64,000 nucleotides of DNA. Origin: CAVRRZ01 sp963723745 (GTDB lineage Bacteria; Actinomycetota; Actinomycetes; Mycobacteriales; Geodermatophilaceae). The position numbers were made by a program, and so were the translations under genes. Positions 1-9,476 of the stretch are shown piece after piece; within the stretch, counting starts at the first letter, position 1, and each line of letters opens with the position of its first letter. The notes under the pieces were generated by a model. It was not told the DNA's origin and ran no database searches. It saw nothing but the letters and a program-made list of their open reading frames with translations. The stretch spans positions 1,302,001 through 1,366,000 of the forward strand of contig CAVRRZ010000005.1 of NCBI GenBank assembly GCA_963723745.1, read 5' to 3'.

Positions 1-225
1 CGCTGCACGCGGCGATCGCCGCCGGCCCGGACGGCGAGGTCCGCGGAGATCGTCCGCGTGCTCCTCGAGGCCGGTGCCGACGTCAACGCGACGACTCACG
101 ACGGCGCCAGCGCGCTTGACATCAGCCGGGTCGCGGCGGCCCGTAGTCGGCACGACGACGCAGGTCAGGCCACCGGCAACGACGCCCTGGCCGAGCTGCT
201 GGTGGCCCACGGGGCCACCGACTGA
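1..225 (+). CDS. Ankyrin-repeat protein, C-terminal part (5' end outside window)
   Basis: About 74 codons end at a TGA at 223-225. The readable protein carries an ankyrin-type helix-turn-helix (VLLEAGADVNATTHDGASAL) followed by a second, looser one ending LLVAHGATD. Ankyrin repeats mediate protein-protein contacts; the partner cannot be told from a fragment. The reading frame changes once near base 45, where removing one G after CGC restores the repeat, the same type of error seen throughout the first 6 kb. The start lies left of the window. It is separated from kgd by about 136 bases and reads in the same direction. Confidence 0.7.
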   Translation, partial: RCTRRSPPARTARSAEIVRVLLEAGADVNATTHDGASALDISRVAAARSRHDDAGQATGNDALAELLVAHGATD

Positions 226-361
226 CAGGTGCCGCGGCGCTCCGACGCGAACTCTGCCGGAGGACCTGATGCCCGATCGGCATACCTCGACGGGCGTAGA
301 CTCCCCTCCTGGTCCAGCAGCACATCCGCCACCCGATAAGACGAAGAAGGCACTCGACCCC

Positions 362-3300
362 GTGTCAAGCGCGAGCTCATCCCGGCCGTCCTCCACCCCT
401 CCTCGGTGGCGGGCTTCGGCACCAACGAGTGGCTGGTCGAGGAGATGTACCAGCAGTACCTCGCCGACCCGTCGAGCGTGGACCAGGCATGGCACGAGTT
501 CTTCGCCGACTACCGGCCCGGCAGCCCCGTCGCCGCGACCAGTGACCGGCAGCCGGCCGCGCCGTCCGCCTCCGGCAACGGCGCGGGCGTCCCGGCCCGG
601 CAGCGCGGGGCCTCGTCCGCCCCGGGGCTGCAGGCCGAGCGCAGGCGGCGGAGCCGGCCCAGCAGGCGGCCCCGGCGACCGACGGCGCGAAGCCGGCGAA
701 GGCCGGGAGCAGCGCACAGCAGGGCGCCGCCCAGAAGAGCAAGCCCGCCGAGAGCACGCCCGCTCCGGCCAAGCCGGCGCCGGCTGCGGCGAAGAAGTCC
801 GCGTCCGACGACGGCGAGGGCGAGGGCCCAAGCAGACCCCGCTGCGCGGCGCGGCCGCCAGCGTCGTCAAGAACATGAACGCCTCGCTGACCGTGCCGAC
901 GGCGACGAGCGTGCGCGCGGTGCCGGCGAAGCTGCTGGCCGACAACCGCATCGTCATCAACAACCACCTGGCCCGGGCCCGCGGGCGGCAAGGTCTCCTT
1001 CACCCACCTGATCGGCTACGCGCTGGTCCGGGCGCTGGACGACTTCCCGAACATGAACAACGCCTTCGCCGAGGTCGACGGCAAGCCGGTGCTGGTGCAG
1101 CCCGAGCACGTCAACTTCGGGCTGGCCATCGACCTGCCCAAGCCCGACGGCTCCCGCTCCCTGGTCGTGGCGTACATCAAGGGCGCCGAGGACGATGGAC
1201 TTCGCGGCCTTCTGGGCCGCCTACGAGGACATCATCCGGCGGGCCCGCTCGGGCAAGCTGACGATGGAGGACTTCACCGGCACCACGATCAGCCTGACCA
1301 ACCCGGGCACGATCGGCACCAACCACTCCGTGCCGCGGCTGACCGCCGGCCAGGGCGCGATCATCGGCGTCGGCGCCATGGAGTACCCGGCCGAGTTCCA
1401 GGGGATGAACCCCGAGGCGCTCACCGAGATGGCCGTCTCGAAGATCATCACGCTGACCTCGACGTACGACCACCGGATCATCCAGGGCGCCGAGTCCGGC
1501 GACTTCCTGCGCCGGCTGCACGCAGCTCCTGCTCGGCGAGGACGGCTTCTACGACGACGTCTTCCACGTCGCTGCGGATCCCCTACGAGCCGGTGCGCTG
1601 GATGCCCGACGTCCGGATCAGCCACGAGGGGCAGATCGACAAGGAAGCCCGGGTCATCGAGGTCATCGAGGCCTACCGGCGCAACGGCCACCTCATGGCC
1701 GACACCGACCCGCTCGAGTTCAAGGTCCGCACCCACCCCGACCTCGACATCCTCCAGCACGGGCTGACCCTCTGGGACCTCGACCGGCAAGCTTCCCGGT
1801 CGGCGGGTTCGCCGGCGAGCGGACTGATGCCGCTGCGCGACATCCTCGGCGTGCTGCGCAACTCCTACTGCCGCACCGTCGGCGTGGAGTACATGCACAT
1901 CACCGACCCCGAGGAGCGCGACTGGCTCCAGCAGCGGATCGAGGTCAAGCACGACCGAGCCCGACCGCGAGAAGCAGAAGCACGTCCTGGGCCGGCTCAA
2001 CGCCGCCGAGGCCTTCGAGACCTTCCTGCAGACCAAGTACGTCGGGCAGAAGCGGTTCAGCCTCGAGGGCGGCGAGTCGGTCATCCCGATCCTCGACGAG
2101 GTGCTGATCGCCGGCACCGACCACGGCCTCGACGAGGTCGCGATCGGCATGGCGCACCGCGGCCGGCTCAACGTGCTCGCCAACGTGCTCGGCAAGAGCT
2201 ACGCCAAGATCTTCGGCGAGTTCGAGGGCAACATGGACCCCGGCAGCGTGCAGGGATCCGGTGACGTCAAGTACCACCTCGGCGCCACCGGGACGTTCCG
2301 CAACCCGTTCACCGGGACGACGCCGAGATCGCCGTCTCGCTGGCCAGCAACCCCTCGCCACCTCGAGACGGTCAACCCGGTGCTCGAGGGCATCGTCCGC
2401 GCCAAGCAGGACATGATCGACAAGGGCGAGGCGGGCTTCACCGTCCTGCCGGTCCTGCTGCACGGCGACTCCGCGTTCGCCGGCCAGGGCGTGGTCGCCG
2501 AGACGCTGAACCTCTCGCAGCTGCGCGGCTACCGCACCGGCGGCACCGTGCACGTCGTCATCAACAACCAGGTCGGCTTCACCACCAGCCCGACGGCGGC
2601 CCGGTCGAGCCTCTACTCGACCGACGTGGCGCGGATGGTCAACGCGCCGATCTTCCACGTGAACGGCGACGACCCCGAGGCCTGCGTGCGGGTGGCCCGG
2701 CTGGCCGTCGAGTACCGGCAGGCGTTCAAGAAGGACGTCGTCATCGACCTGGTCTGCTACCGCCGTCGCGGCCACAACGAGGGCGACGACCCGTCGATGA
2801 CCCAGCCGCTGATGTACGACATCATCGACCGCAAGCGCTCGGTCCGGAAGCTCTACACCGAGGCGCTGGTCGGCCGCGGCGACATCACGCTGCAGGAGGC
2901 CGAGGAGGCCCTCAAGGACTACCGCGGCCAGCTCGAGCGGGCCTTCGCCGAGACCCACGACGCGCAGGACACCTCCAAGCCCGAGCCGGTCATGGACCCG
3001 CAGCACGCCGCAGGAGTCCCCGGTGCGGACGGCGATCACGCCCGAGGTGCTCAAGGCCATCGGCGACGCCCACGTCTCCTTCCCGCCGGACTTCACCCCG
3101 CACCCGAAGCTCCAGAAGATGCTGGAGCGGCGGGCGGCGATGGTCAGCGAGGGCGGCATCGACTGGGCGATGGGCGAGCTGCTCGCGTTCGGGTCGCTGC
3201 TCATGGAGGGCGTGCCCGTCCGGCTGGCCGGCCAGGACTCCCGCCGCGGCACCTTCGTCCAGCGGCACTCGGTGCTCATCGACCGGGAGACCGGCGCCGA

Positions 3301-4206
3301 GTACACGCCGCTGGCCAACCTGACCGACGACCAGGCGAAGTTCTTCGTCTACGACTCGCTGCTGTCAGCGAGTACGCCGCGCTCGGCTTCGAGTACGGCT
3401 ACTCGGTGGCCAACCCGAAGGCACTGGTGCTCTGGGAGGCGCAGTTCGGCGACTTCGTCGACGGCGCGCAGATGGTCATCGACGAGTTCATCAGCTCCGG
3501 CGAGGCCAAGTGGGGCCAGCGCTCCGGCGTCGTCACTGCTGCTGCCGCACGGCCTCGAGGGCCAGGGCCCGGACCACTCCAGCGGCCGGATCGAGCGGTT
3601 CCTGCAGCTGTCGCGCCGAGAACAACATGACGGTCGCCAACTGCACGACGCCGGGCAACTACTTCCACCTGCTCCGCCGCCAGGCGCTGTCGGACGTGCA
3701 CCGGCCGCTGGTCGTGTTCACGCCGAAGTCGCTGCTGCGGGCCAAGGCGGCGGTCAGCCCGGTCGCGGACTTCACCGAGCGAGAACTTCCGGCCGGTGCT
3801 GCCCGACCCGGGCGTCGGCGGGGAGCCGCTGGACGACGGCGCGGTGCGCCGGGTGCTGCTGTGCAGCGGCAAGGTCGCCTACGACCTCATGGCCGCAGCG
3901 GGAGTCCGAGGGCACGCGCCGACGTCGCCGTCGTGCGGGTCGAGCAGCTCTACCCGCTGCCGGCCGAGCAGATCCGCGAGCGAGCTCGAGCGCTACCCGA
4001 ACGCCTCGGACGTCGTGTGGGTGCAGGAGGAGCCGGCGAACATGGGCGCCTGGCAGTTCATGGCGGTCAACCTGCCCGAGCACCTGCCCGAGGGCCGGAC
4101 GCTGCGCCGGGTCAGCCGCCGGGCGTCGGCCAGCCCCGCCGTCGGCTCGGCGAAGGTGCACGAGGTCGAGCAGCGCCAGCTGGTCGCCGAGGCCTTCGGC
4201 GGCTGA
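362..4206 (+). CDS. kgd: Multifunctional 2-oxoglutarate dehydrogenase E1/decarboxylase with fused succinyltransferase domain (Kgd/OdhA type), many frameshifts
   Basis: This thiamine-diphosphate enzyme decarboxylates 2-oxoglutarate and feeds succinyl groups into the TCA cycle; in actinobacteria E1 is fused to an E2-like transacetylase domain. In order I see an N-terminal motif (FGTNEWLVEEMYQQYLADPS), an Ala/Pro linker at bases 600-830, the E2 catalytic domain with STYDHRIIQGAESG near 1460, the TPP-binding E1 region (HRGRLNVLANVLGKSY, HGDSAFAGQGVVAET, GDDPEACVRVARLA) and the C-terminal pyrimidine-binding region (GQDSRRGTFVQRHSVL, FEYGYSVANP). Repaired length is about 1,275 residues, normal for the family. 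GTG at 362 gives VSSASSSRPSSTP, a family-like start. The frame changes at least 15 times (near 402, 645, 828, 977, 1193, 1519, 1572, 1795, 1960, 2320, 2366, 3011, 3366, 3535, 3614, 3780, 3900-3917 and 3981). Homology continues across every break, so I read them as sequence errors. Confidence 0.93.
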
Positions 4207-4219
4207 CCGGGACGTCGGC

Positions 4220-4408
4220 GTGTACTTCACCGATCGCGGGCTCGAGGAGCTGGCCGACCGGCGGGGCGAGGAGCAGGTCACCCTCGCCTGGCTGGCCGAC
4301 CAGCTGCAGGCGTTCGTCGACCGTCACCCCGACTTCGAGGTGCCGGTCGAGCGGCTGGCCACCTGGCTGGCCCGCGGCGGCACCGACGACGTCGACGAGG
4401 ACGAGTAG
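4220..4408 (+). CDS. Small DUF6104-type protein downstream of kgd
   Basis: A 62-residue acidic protein beginning VYFTDRGLEELADRRGEEQ and ending in an Asp/Glu-rich tail. It matches from memory a small actinobacterial family (DUF6104) often found directly after kgd. The GTG start at 4220 lies 14 bases after the kgd stop, so cotranscription with kgd is likely. No catalytic residues or membrane segment are visible. The function is unknown. Close linkage to kgd makes a role tied to that enzyme possible, but that is inference. Confidence 0.75.
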   Translation: MYFTDRGLEELADRRGEEQVTLAWLADQLQAFVDRHPDFEVPVERLATWLARGGTDDVDEDE

Positions 4409-4422
4409 CCCTCCCCCTCCGT

Positions 4423-4480
4423 CGAGATCTGCACACTCGTACGCATCAGGGGCCTGATGCGTACGAGTGTGCAGATCTCG
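4423..4480. repeat. Perfect 28-bp inverted repeat (58-bp palindrome)
   Basis: Arms 4423-4450 and 4453-4480 are exact reverse complements separated by only GG. Each arm contains AGATCTGCACACTCGTACG. It lies between the DUF6104 stop and the next gene, both on the + strand. There is no T-run, so it is not a classical intrinsic terminator, although the RNA would form a very stable hairpin. The moderate GC of the arms, lower than the surroundings, suggests a mobile or REP-like element. Confidence 0.9.
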
Positions 4481-4538
4481 CAGCCACGAGGCCGCGCGCC
4501 TACACCCGAGGCGCTCGGCAGGGCGGCACGCTGCGTAG

Positions 4539-5256
4539 GTGCTCGGTCACTCCCACGCGCTCTCCGGTCTGGCCGCCGGGGCCGCACGCTGCCCTGGGCG
4601 CCAGGTCGACGGCACGGTCGCGCAGGTCGCGTGGGTCGCCGCCGCGGGCGGGTTCGCGATGCTGCCCGACCTGGACCAGCGGGGCTCGACGATCTCGCGC
4701 ATGTGGGGCCCGGCGACCGACGTTCCCTCCGGCCTCGTGGGCACGCTCGTCGGGCGGGCACCGGTGGGGCACGCACGACGCCGTCCTGGCACCGATCGCT
4801 CTTCGGGTTCCTCGCCAGCCTGGCCGCCGGCTGCGTTCTGGTCGAGCCTGCTGTTCATGGCGCTGGCGATCGGGCTGGCGCTGCGGGCCCTGCACTTCGT
4901 GATCCCCGGCCGCGCCGAGAACACCGTCATCGGCAACCTGGTGCTGTCGTGGGGCGGGGCGTGGCTGCTGCTCGAGCACATGGCCCAACCCGGCGTGGCT
5001 GCCGTGGGCGGTGGCGCTCGGCGTGCTCACCCACATCGCCGGCGACGCGCTGACCTGCGCGGGCGTGCCGCTGCCGCTGCTCTGGGTGTTCGGCCGCAGC
5101 CGGCTCAGGTTCTGCCCGCTGCGCACCGGCACGACGCTGGAGAAGGCGGTGCTGGTGCCGGCCTTCCTGGCGACAGCCATCGTCTTCTCCTACCTGAACA
5201 CCGAGGCCCGCGGCGCCGTCGACCCGTGGCTGGACAAGCTCGCCTCGCTCGGCTGA
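4539..5256 (+). CDS. YdjM-like membrane-bound metal-dependent hydrolase (DUF457), frameshifted
   Basis: The repaired protein of about 240 residues starts LGHSHALSGLAAGAA, has MLPDLDQRGSTISRMWGP with an Asp-x-Asp metal-type motif, and later LTHIAGDALTCAGVPL. These are typical of the YdjM/DUF457 family of integral membrane proteins annotated as metal-dependent hydrolases. Several hydrophobic segments follow (LLFMALAIGLALRALHFVI, VLVPAFLATAIVFSYL). The start is GTG at 4539. Frame changes occur near 4595, 4770-4830 and 4990, with homology preserved on both sides. The substrate is unknown. It is an independent unit between the 58-bp palindrome and a terminator-like hairpin. Confidence 0.75.
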
Positions 5257-5284
5257 CGTGGCCTTCATGGCCATAAAGGCCACG
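5257..5284. terminator. Hairpin after the YdjM-like gene
   Basis: CGTGGCCTT at 5257-5265 pairs with AAGGCCACG at 5276-5284 around a ten-base loop that itself contains ATGGCCAT. It begins one base after the stop codon. It has no T-tract, as is common for actinobacterial hairpin terminators. Confidence 0.55.
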
Positions 5285-5327
5285 AAAGGGGTCGCTGAGG
5301 ACCTCGGCTTCTCGCAGACTCGGCCGC

Positions 5328-6515
5328 GTGGAGAGACTGGGCGACAAGCTGCTCAACTGGGCGAGCATCCTCGACGACGAGACCCGCCGGCAGGCCGAGC
5401 GGACGGCGTCGCTGCCGATCGTGCACCCGCACGTGGCGCTGATGCCCGACGCGCACCTCGGCAAGGGCGCGACCGTCGGCTCGGTGCTGCCCACCCGGGA
5501 GGCGATCATCCCGGCCGCGGTCGGCGTCGACATCGGCTGCGGCATGATCGCCGTCCGGACGCCGTGGTCGGTCGCCGAGGTGCGCGACGCGCGGACCGCT
5601 GGCGCCGCTGCGCGGCGACATCGAGCGCGCCGTGCCGCTGTCGGCGGGCAGGTACAACCGCCGGCTCACGGAGTCGGCGCAGCGGCGGGTCGCCGAGCTC
5701 GAGGAACTGGCCGGCGACGCTCGGCGTCCTGCGAGTCGGTGACCGCGACGTCGCCGAACTGGCCGCTGCAGCTGGGCAGCCTCGGTTCGGGCAACCACTT
5801 CCTCGAGGTCACCGCCGACGAGCAGGACCGCGTGTGGCTGTTCCTGCACTCGGGCAGCCGCGGCGTCGGCAACCGGATCGCGATGACGCCACATCGCGAT
5901 GGCGCAGCTGCGCGCCGAGCGGGATCGGCTGGACCTGCCCGAGCGCGACCTGGCCTGGCTGGACGAGGGCACGCCGCGAGTTCGACCGCTACATGGCCGA
6001 GCTGCACTGGGCGCAGCACTTCGCCCTGCTCAACCGCGAGGAGATGATGGACCGGATGGCCGACTGCCTGGCCCGGCACATGCGCGCGGAGCGACACGCC
6101 ACGGGTCGAGGCGGTGAACTGCCACCACAACTTCACCCAGCGCGAGACGCACGACGGGGTGGAGCTGTGGGTGTCGCGCAAGGGCGCGATCCAGGCCCGG
6201 CGCGGCCAGGACGGGCTCATCCCGGGCTCCATGGGGACGGCGAGCTACGTGGTCAGCGGCCTGGGCAACCCGGAGTCGCTCGAGTCGTCGCCGCACGGGG
6301 CCGGCCGGGCCTTCTCGCGGACGAAGGCGCGCAAGACCTTCACGCGGGCCCAGCTGGAGGAGGCGATGGCCGGCATCGAGTGGCGGCACACCGACGCGTT
6401 CCTCGACGAGATCCCCGCGGCCTACAAGCCGATCGACGTCGTCATGGAGGACGCGAAAGATCTCGTGGAGGTCCGGCACACCCTGCGGCAGCTGGTCAAC
6501 GTCAAGGGCGACTGA
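5328..6515 (+). CDS. rtcB: RtcB-type RNA-splicing ligase, frameshifted
   Basis: RtcB ligates RNA 3'-phosphate or 2',3'-cyclic phosphate ends to 5'-OH ends using GTP and Mn2+. The sequence shows VDIGCGM with the metal-binding Cys, MPDAHLGKGATVGSVLP, LGSGNHFLEV, NCHHNF metal histidines, and SSPHGAGRAFSR containing the His that carries GMP. Repaired length is about 390 residues, matching RtcB. The start is GTG at 5328 (VERLGDKLLNW). Frame changes occur near 5602, 5720, 5890, 5977 and 6092, each explained by one extra C or G. A strong hairpin follows the stop. Such RtcB genes are often stand-alone repair ligases in actinobacteria. Confidence 0.93.
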
Positions 6516-6517
6516 AG

Positions 6518-6577
6518 AAGGACCGCCCTCCTCCCCACGCCTCGCACGCTCGGCGCGGGTCCCTGGAGGGCGGCCTT
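6518..6577. terminator. Convergent terminator between rtcB and the malic enzyme gene
   Basis: AAGG-A-CCGCCCTCC at 6518-6531 pairs with GGAGGGCGGCCTT at 6565-6577, leaving one bulged A. The loop is about 33 bases. The right arm runs into TTTCC. It sits between two convergent genes and can serve both. Confidence 0.7.
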
Positions 6578-6581
6578 TCCA

Positions 6582-7769
6582 TCACGTCACTCCGCGGCGC
6601 CACGCGGCGGCCACGGCGTCGGCAACTGCGGGCTCGACCCGGCGGTCCAGCGGACTCGGGACGACGTGGTCGGCGCGCAGATCCTCGCCCACGACGTCGG
6701 CGATGGCGCCTGCCGCAGCCAGCTTCATCTCCTCGGTGATCGCGGTGGCACCGGCGTCGATGGCGCCACGGAAGATGCCCGGGAACGCCAGGACGTTGTT
6801 GATCTGGTTCGGCAGGTCGCTGCGTCCTGTCGCGACGACGGCCGCGTACCTGGCCGCCATCTCGGGGTCGACCTCGGGGATCGGGTTGGCCAGGGAGAAG
6901 ACGAAGCAGCCCGGTGCCATCGAGGCGATCGCAGACTCCGGCACCGAGCCGCCGGACAACCCGACGTAGACGTCGGCGCCCTCCAGAGCGTCGATCATCG
7001 TGCCGGTGTACCCGCTGCGGTTGGCGTTCTCGACGACCCACTGCTTGATCGGCGTCAGGTCGCTGCGGCCGGCGTGCAGCACGCCCCGCGAGTCGGCCAC
7101 CGCGATGTCGCCGACACCCGCCTCGAGCAGGATCTTCGCCGTCGCGACGCCGGCAGCGCCGGCCCCGGCCACGACCACGCGCAGCTCACCCATCGACCGA
7201 CCGGTCAACCGGACGGCGTTGCGCAGGGCGGCCAGCACGACAGATCGCCGTCCCGTGCTGGTCGTCGTGCATGACCGGGATGGACAGCCGCTCGCGCAGC
7301 CGGGCCTCGATCTCGAAGCAGCGGGGGGCGCTGATGTCCTCCAGGTTGATTCCGCCGAAGGACGGCGCGATCGCGGCGACCGTCTCGACGATGGTGTCCA
7401 CGTCGTTGGTGTCGAGCACGATCGGGCACGGCGTTGAGACCGGAGAACTCGCGGAACAGGCAGACCTTGCCCTCCATGACCGGCAGTGCCGCCGTCGGCC
7501 CGATGTTGCCCAGGCCGAGCACCGCGCTGCCGTCGCTGACCACGGCCACCACCCGCGGCGCCCAGGTCAGCAGGTGCGCCAGCTCCGGTTCGGCGGCGAT
7601 GGCGCTCGACACGCGGCCCACCCCGGGCGTGTAGGTCAGCGCCAGGTCGTCGATCGAGGTCGATCGGCCGGACCGAACGGACCTCGAGCTTGCCGCCCAC
7701 GTGCACGGCGAAGGCGGGATCATCTGCGAAGCGGTCGGGGAGCTCGGGGGTCGCGCTCTGGTGGCCCAT
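6582..7769 (-). CDS. NAD(P)-dependent malic enzyme, frameshifted
   Basis: The enzyme decarboxylates malate to pyruvate. The repaired protein of about 390 residues is the short bacterial form. Key segments are LALTYTPGVGRVSSAI, GLGNIGPTAALPVMEGK, INLEDISAPRCFEIE, PVMHDDQHGTAI, the Rossmann motif VVVAGAGAAGVATAKIL and FSLANPIPEVDPEMA. The ATG start at 7769 gives MGHQSATPELPDRF. The frame breaks near 7660 (a GTCGATC duplication), 7435 and 7245, with homology intact across them. It faces rtcB across a shared terminator and is divergent from nothing close by. Cofactor preference cannot be told from the sequence alone. Confidence 0.92.
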   Translation of the reverse strand: MGHQSATPELPDRFADDPAFAVHVGGKLEVRSVRPIDLDRRPGADLHARGGPRVERHRRRTGAGAPADLGAAGGGRGQRRQRGARPGQHRADGGTAGHGGQGLPVPRVLRSQRRARSCSTPTTWTPSSRRSPRSRRPSAESTWRTSAPPAASRSRPGCASGCPSRSCTTTSTGRRSVVLAALRNAVRLTGRSMGELRVVVAGAGAAGVATAKILLEAGVGDIAVADSRGVLHAGRSDLTPIKQWVVENANRSGYTGTMIDALEGADVYVGLSGGSVPESAIASMAPGCFVFSLANPIPEVDPEMAARYAAVVATGRSDLPNQINNVLAFPGIFRGAIDAGATAITEEMKLAAAGAIADVVGEDLRADHVVPSPLDRRVEPAVADAVAAAWRRGVT

Positions 7770-7814
7770 GGACCGGGGAGCGTAATCCCGCGGCCGCGCA
7801 CGGCGTGCGCGTGG

Positions 7815-8153
7815 TCAGCCCCCGGAGAGGTGCGGAGGTCGGGGCGGCAGCCGGAACGGGCGGGGCCACAGCCGTGCGAGGACCCGGCCGACGACGACCG
7901 CCGTCCCGAAGGCCCGGCTGTCGTCGGCGACCAGAGGGTTGTCCCCCTCGACCCAGTGTCCGCCGGGGACCGCCCGGCGGACACGCTTGACCACGAGCAG
8001 CTCCGGGCGCGCCGGGAACCGAGCCAGGACGACGGCGCCGGGCGGCACGGCGGTGCCCGGGTCGACGCGGCGGACGAGCAGCCGGTCGCCGGAGCGGACC
8101 GTCGGGGACATCGACGGACCGGTGACCCTGGCCACAGCCCAGAGGCTGGGCAA
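7815..8153 (-). CDS. sodX: Nickel superoxide dismutase maturation protease (S26 signal-peptidase fold)
   Basis: A 112-residue protein with the S26 Ser-Lys dyad: VTGPSMSPTVRSGDRLLV holds the nucleophile Ser14, and ELLVVKRVRR holds the general-base Lys. It ends with the conserved GDNPLVADDSRAFG box. It lacks the N-terminal membrane anchor of true signal peptidases. It is divergent from sodN, 93 bases away, the usual arrangement in which this protease removes the SodN propeptide to expose His1. The start is TTG at 8153; a GTG at 8138 is an alternative. Confidence 0.92.
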   Translation of the reverse strand: MPSLWAVARVTGPSMSPTVRSGDRLLVRRVDPGTAVPPGAVVLARFPARPELLVVKRVRRAVPGGHWVEGDNPLVADDSRAFGTAVVVGRVLARLWPRPFRLPPRPPHLSGG

Positions 8154-8246
8154 GGAAGGGCCGGAGAGCTCGGCAGGCTGTCGCGTCGGTCACCGCGGGT
8201 AGGGTCGCAGACGACCACACGAACCCGACATTCGGAGGCACGTTTC

Positions 8247-8651
8247 ATGCGTTTCACCCGCGTGTTCTCCGCGGTGGAGGCCACCGCACACTGTGACCTC
8301 CCCTGCGGCGTCTACGACCCTGCCCAGGCCCGCATCGAGGCCGAGTCGGTCAAGGCGATCCAGGAGAAGTACCAGGGCAACGAGGACCCGGTCTTCCGGC
8401 AGCGCGCCGTGCTGATCAAGGAGCAGCGCGCCGACCTGGTCAAGCACCACCTCTGGGTGCTGTGGACCGACTACTTCAAGCCCCCGCACTTCGAGAAGTA
8501 CCCGCAGCTGCACGAGCTGTTCAACAAGGCCACCAAGCAGGCCGGCGCGGCCGGCGGCAAGGGCAGCATGGACCCGGCCGAGGGGCAGAAGCTCCTCGAC
8601 TACATCGCCGAGATCGACAAGATCTTCTGGGAGACCAAGGCAGCCGCCTGA
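8247..8651 (+). CDS. sodN: Nickel-containing superoxide dismutase precursor
   Basis: A 134-residue precursor. A 14-residue propeptide precedes the nickel hook HCDLPCGVYDP. After cleavage His15, Cys16 and Cys20 become His1, Cys2 and Cys6, the complete Ni ligand set. The rest is the four-helix bundle (IQEKYQGNEDPVFRQRAVLI, KHHLWVLWTDYFKPPH). The ATG at 8247 is preceded by GGAGG. It converts superoxide to peroxide and oxygen in the cytoplasm. The protease sodX is divergent next door. NiSOD genes in Streptomyces are repressed by Nur; I could not identify a convincing Nur box here. Confidence 0.97.
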   Translation: MRFTRVFSAVEATAHCDLPCGVYDPAQARIEAESVKAIQEKYQGNEDPVFRQRAVLIKEQRADLVKHHLWVLWTDYFKPPHFEKYPQLHELFNKATKQAGAAGGKGSMDPAEGQKLLDYIAEIDKIFWETKAAA

Positions 8652-8665
8652 TCCCTGAACCGCCC

Positions 8666-8698
8666 CTGCCGGGCCGCCCCTCGCGGGCGGCCCGGCAG
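8666..8698 (+). terminator. Terminator of sodN
   Basis: A perfect 14-bp stem, CTGCCGGGCCGCCC against GGGCGGCCCGGCAG, with loop CTCGC, beginning 15 bases after the sodN stop. It is GC-only with no long U-run. Confidence 0.75.
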
Positions 8699-8822
8699 CG
8701 TCGTTCGGTCGGCCTGCGCGCCGCCGGACCACCGAGCGCGGCGCCGACCCTCGGCCGGCCTGGCCCGCGAACCGACCGCCGGAACGCCGTCCCGCACCGC
8801 TCCCGGTAACGTTCTGGGCACC

Positions 8823-9476
8823 ATGCGCATCGACCCGGCCGGGTGGCCGTTCATCACCGTGCCCCTGGCACCGGCGGCTGCGCTGGCCATCGGCCGCCGA
8901 CGCCGGGCACGGATCGCCGCGGTCCCGTTCCTCGCCCTGTCGGCGTACATGGCGCTGTTCTTCCGCGACCCGGACCGCCGTTGCGACACCGAACCGCCGG
9001 CGCCGGACGACGTCCTCTCCCCCGCCGACGGCGTGGTGATGGTGGCCGGCGAGCCGCAGGAAGGCGTGGCGCCCGAGGGCGACTGGCAGCAGGTCAGCGT
9101 CTTCCTGTCCGTCGTGGACGTGCACGTCAACCGCTCGCCGTACCACGGTGAGGTGGTCGAGTACTCGTACCGGAAGGGCAGCTTCCTGGCCGCCTACCGC
9201 AAGGAGTCGGCGCACCGGAACGAGCGCAGCGAGATCTGGCTGCGCGACGGCGACCGCACCGTGGTGTTCCGGCAGATCGTCGGCGTGCTCGCCCGGCGGA
9301 TCGTCACGCGCACCGGTGTCGGTCACACCTTGGCCACCGGAGAGCGGATGGGCCTGATGAAGTTCGGCTCGCGCATGGACGTCTTCGTGCCGCGCGAGTG
9401 CACCGTCGTCGTGACCAAGGGTCAGCGGGTGCGTGGTGGCGAGACCGTCATCGCGCGCTGGCCCAGCTCGGGTTGA
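8823..9476 (+). CDS. psd: Phosphatidylserine decarboxylase (short, archaeal-type)
   Basis: A 217-residue protein making phosphatidylethanolamine. It has an N-terminal hydrophobic segment (ITVPLAPAAALAIG, VPFLALSAYMALFF), then FRDPDR, LSPADGVV, VFLSVVDVHVNRSPYHG and the C-terminal MKFGSRMDVF. In FGSR the Gly-Ser bond is where the proenzyme self-cleaves and Ser becomes the pyruvoyl group. The stop overlaps the ATG of pssA by one base (TGATG), so psd, pssA and the following GNAT gene form an operon that makes PS and converts it to PE at the membrane. Confidence 0.95.
   Translation: MRIDPAGWPFITVPLAPAAALAIGRRRRARIAAVPFLALSAYMALFFRDPDRRCDTEPPAPDDVLSPADGVVMVAGEPQEGVAPEGDWQQVSVFLSVVDVHVNRSPYHGEVVEYSYRKGSFLAAYRKESAHRNERSEIWLRDGDRTVVFRQIVGVLARRIVTRTGVGHTLATGERMGLMKFGSRMDVFVPRECTVVVTKGQRVRGGETVIARWPSSG

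Noticed and set aside
362..4206. Programmed ribosomal frameshifting or a kgd pseudogene
   Set aside because: There are more than 15 breaks in one essential-type gene, with no slippery heptamers, and the same error type affects many unrelated genes, so sequence error is far likelier.
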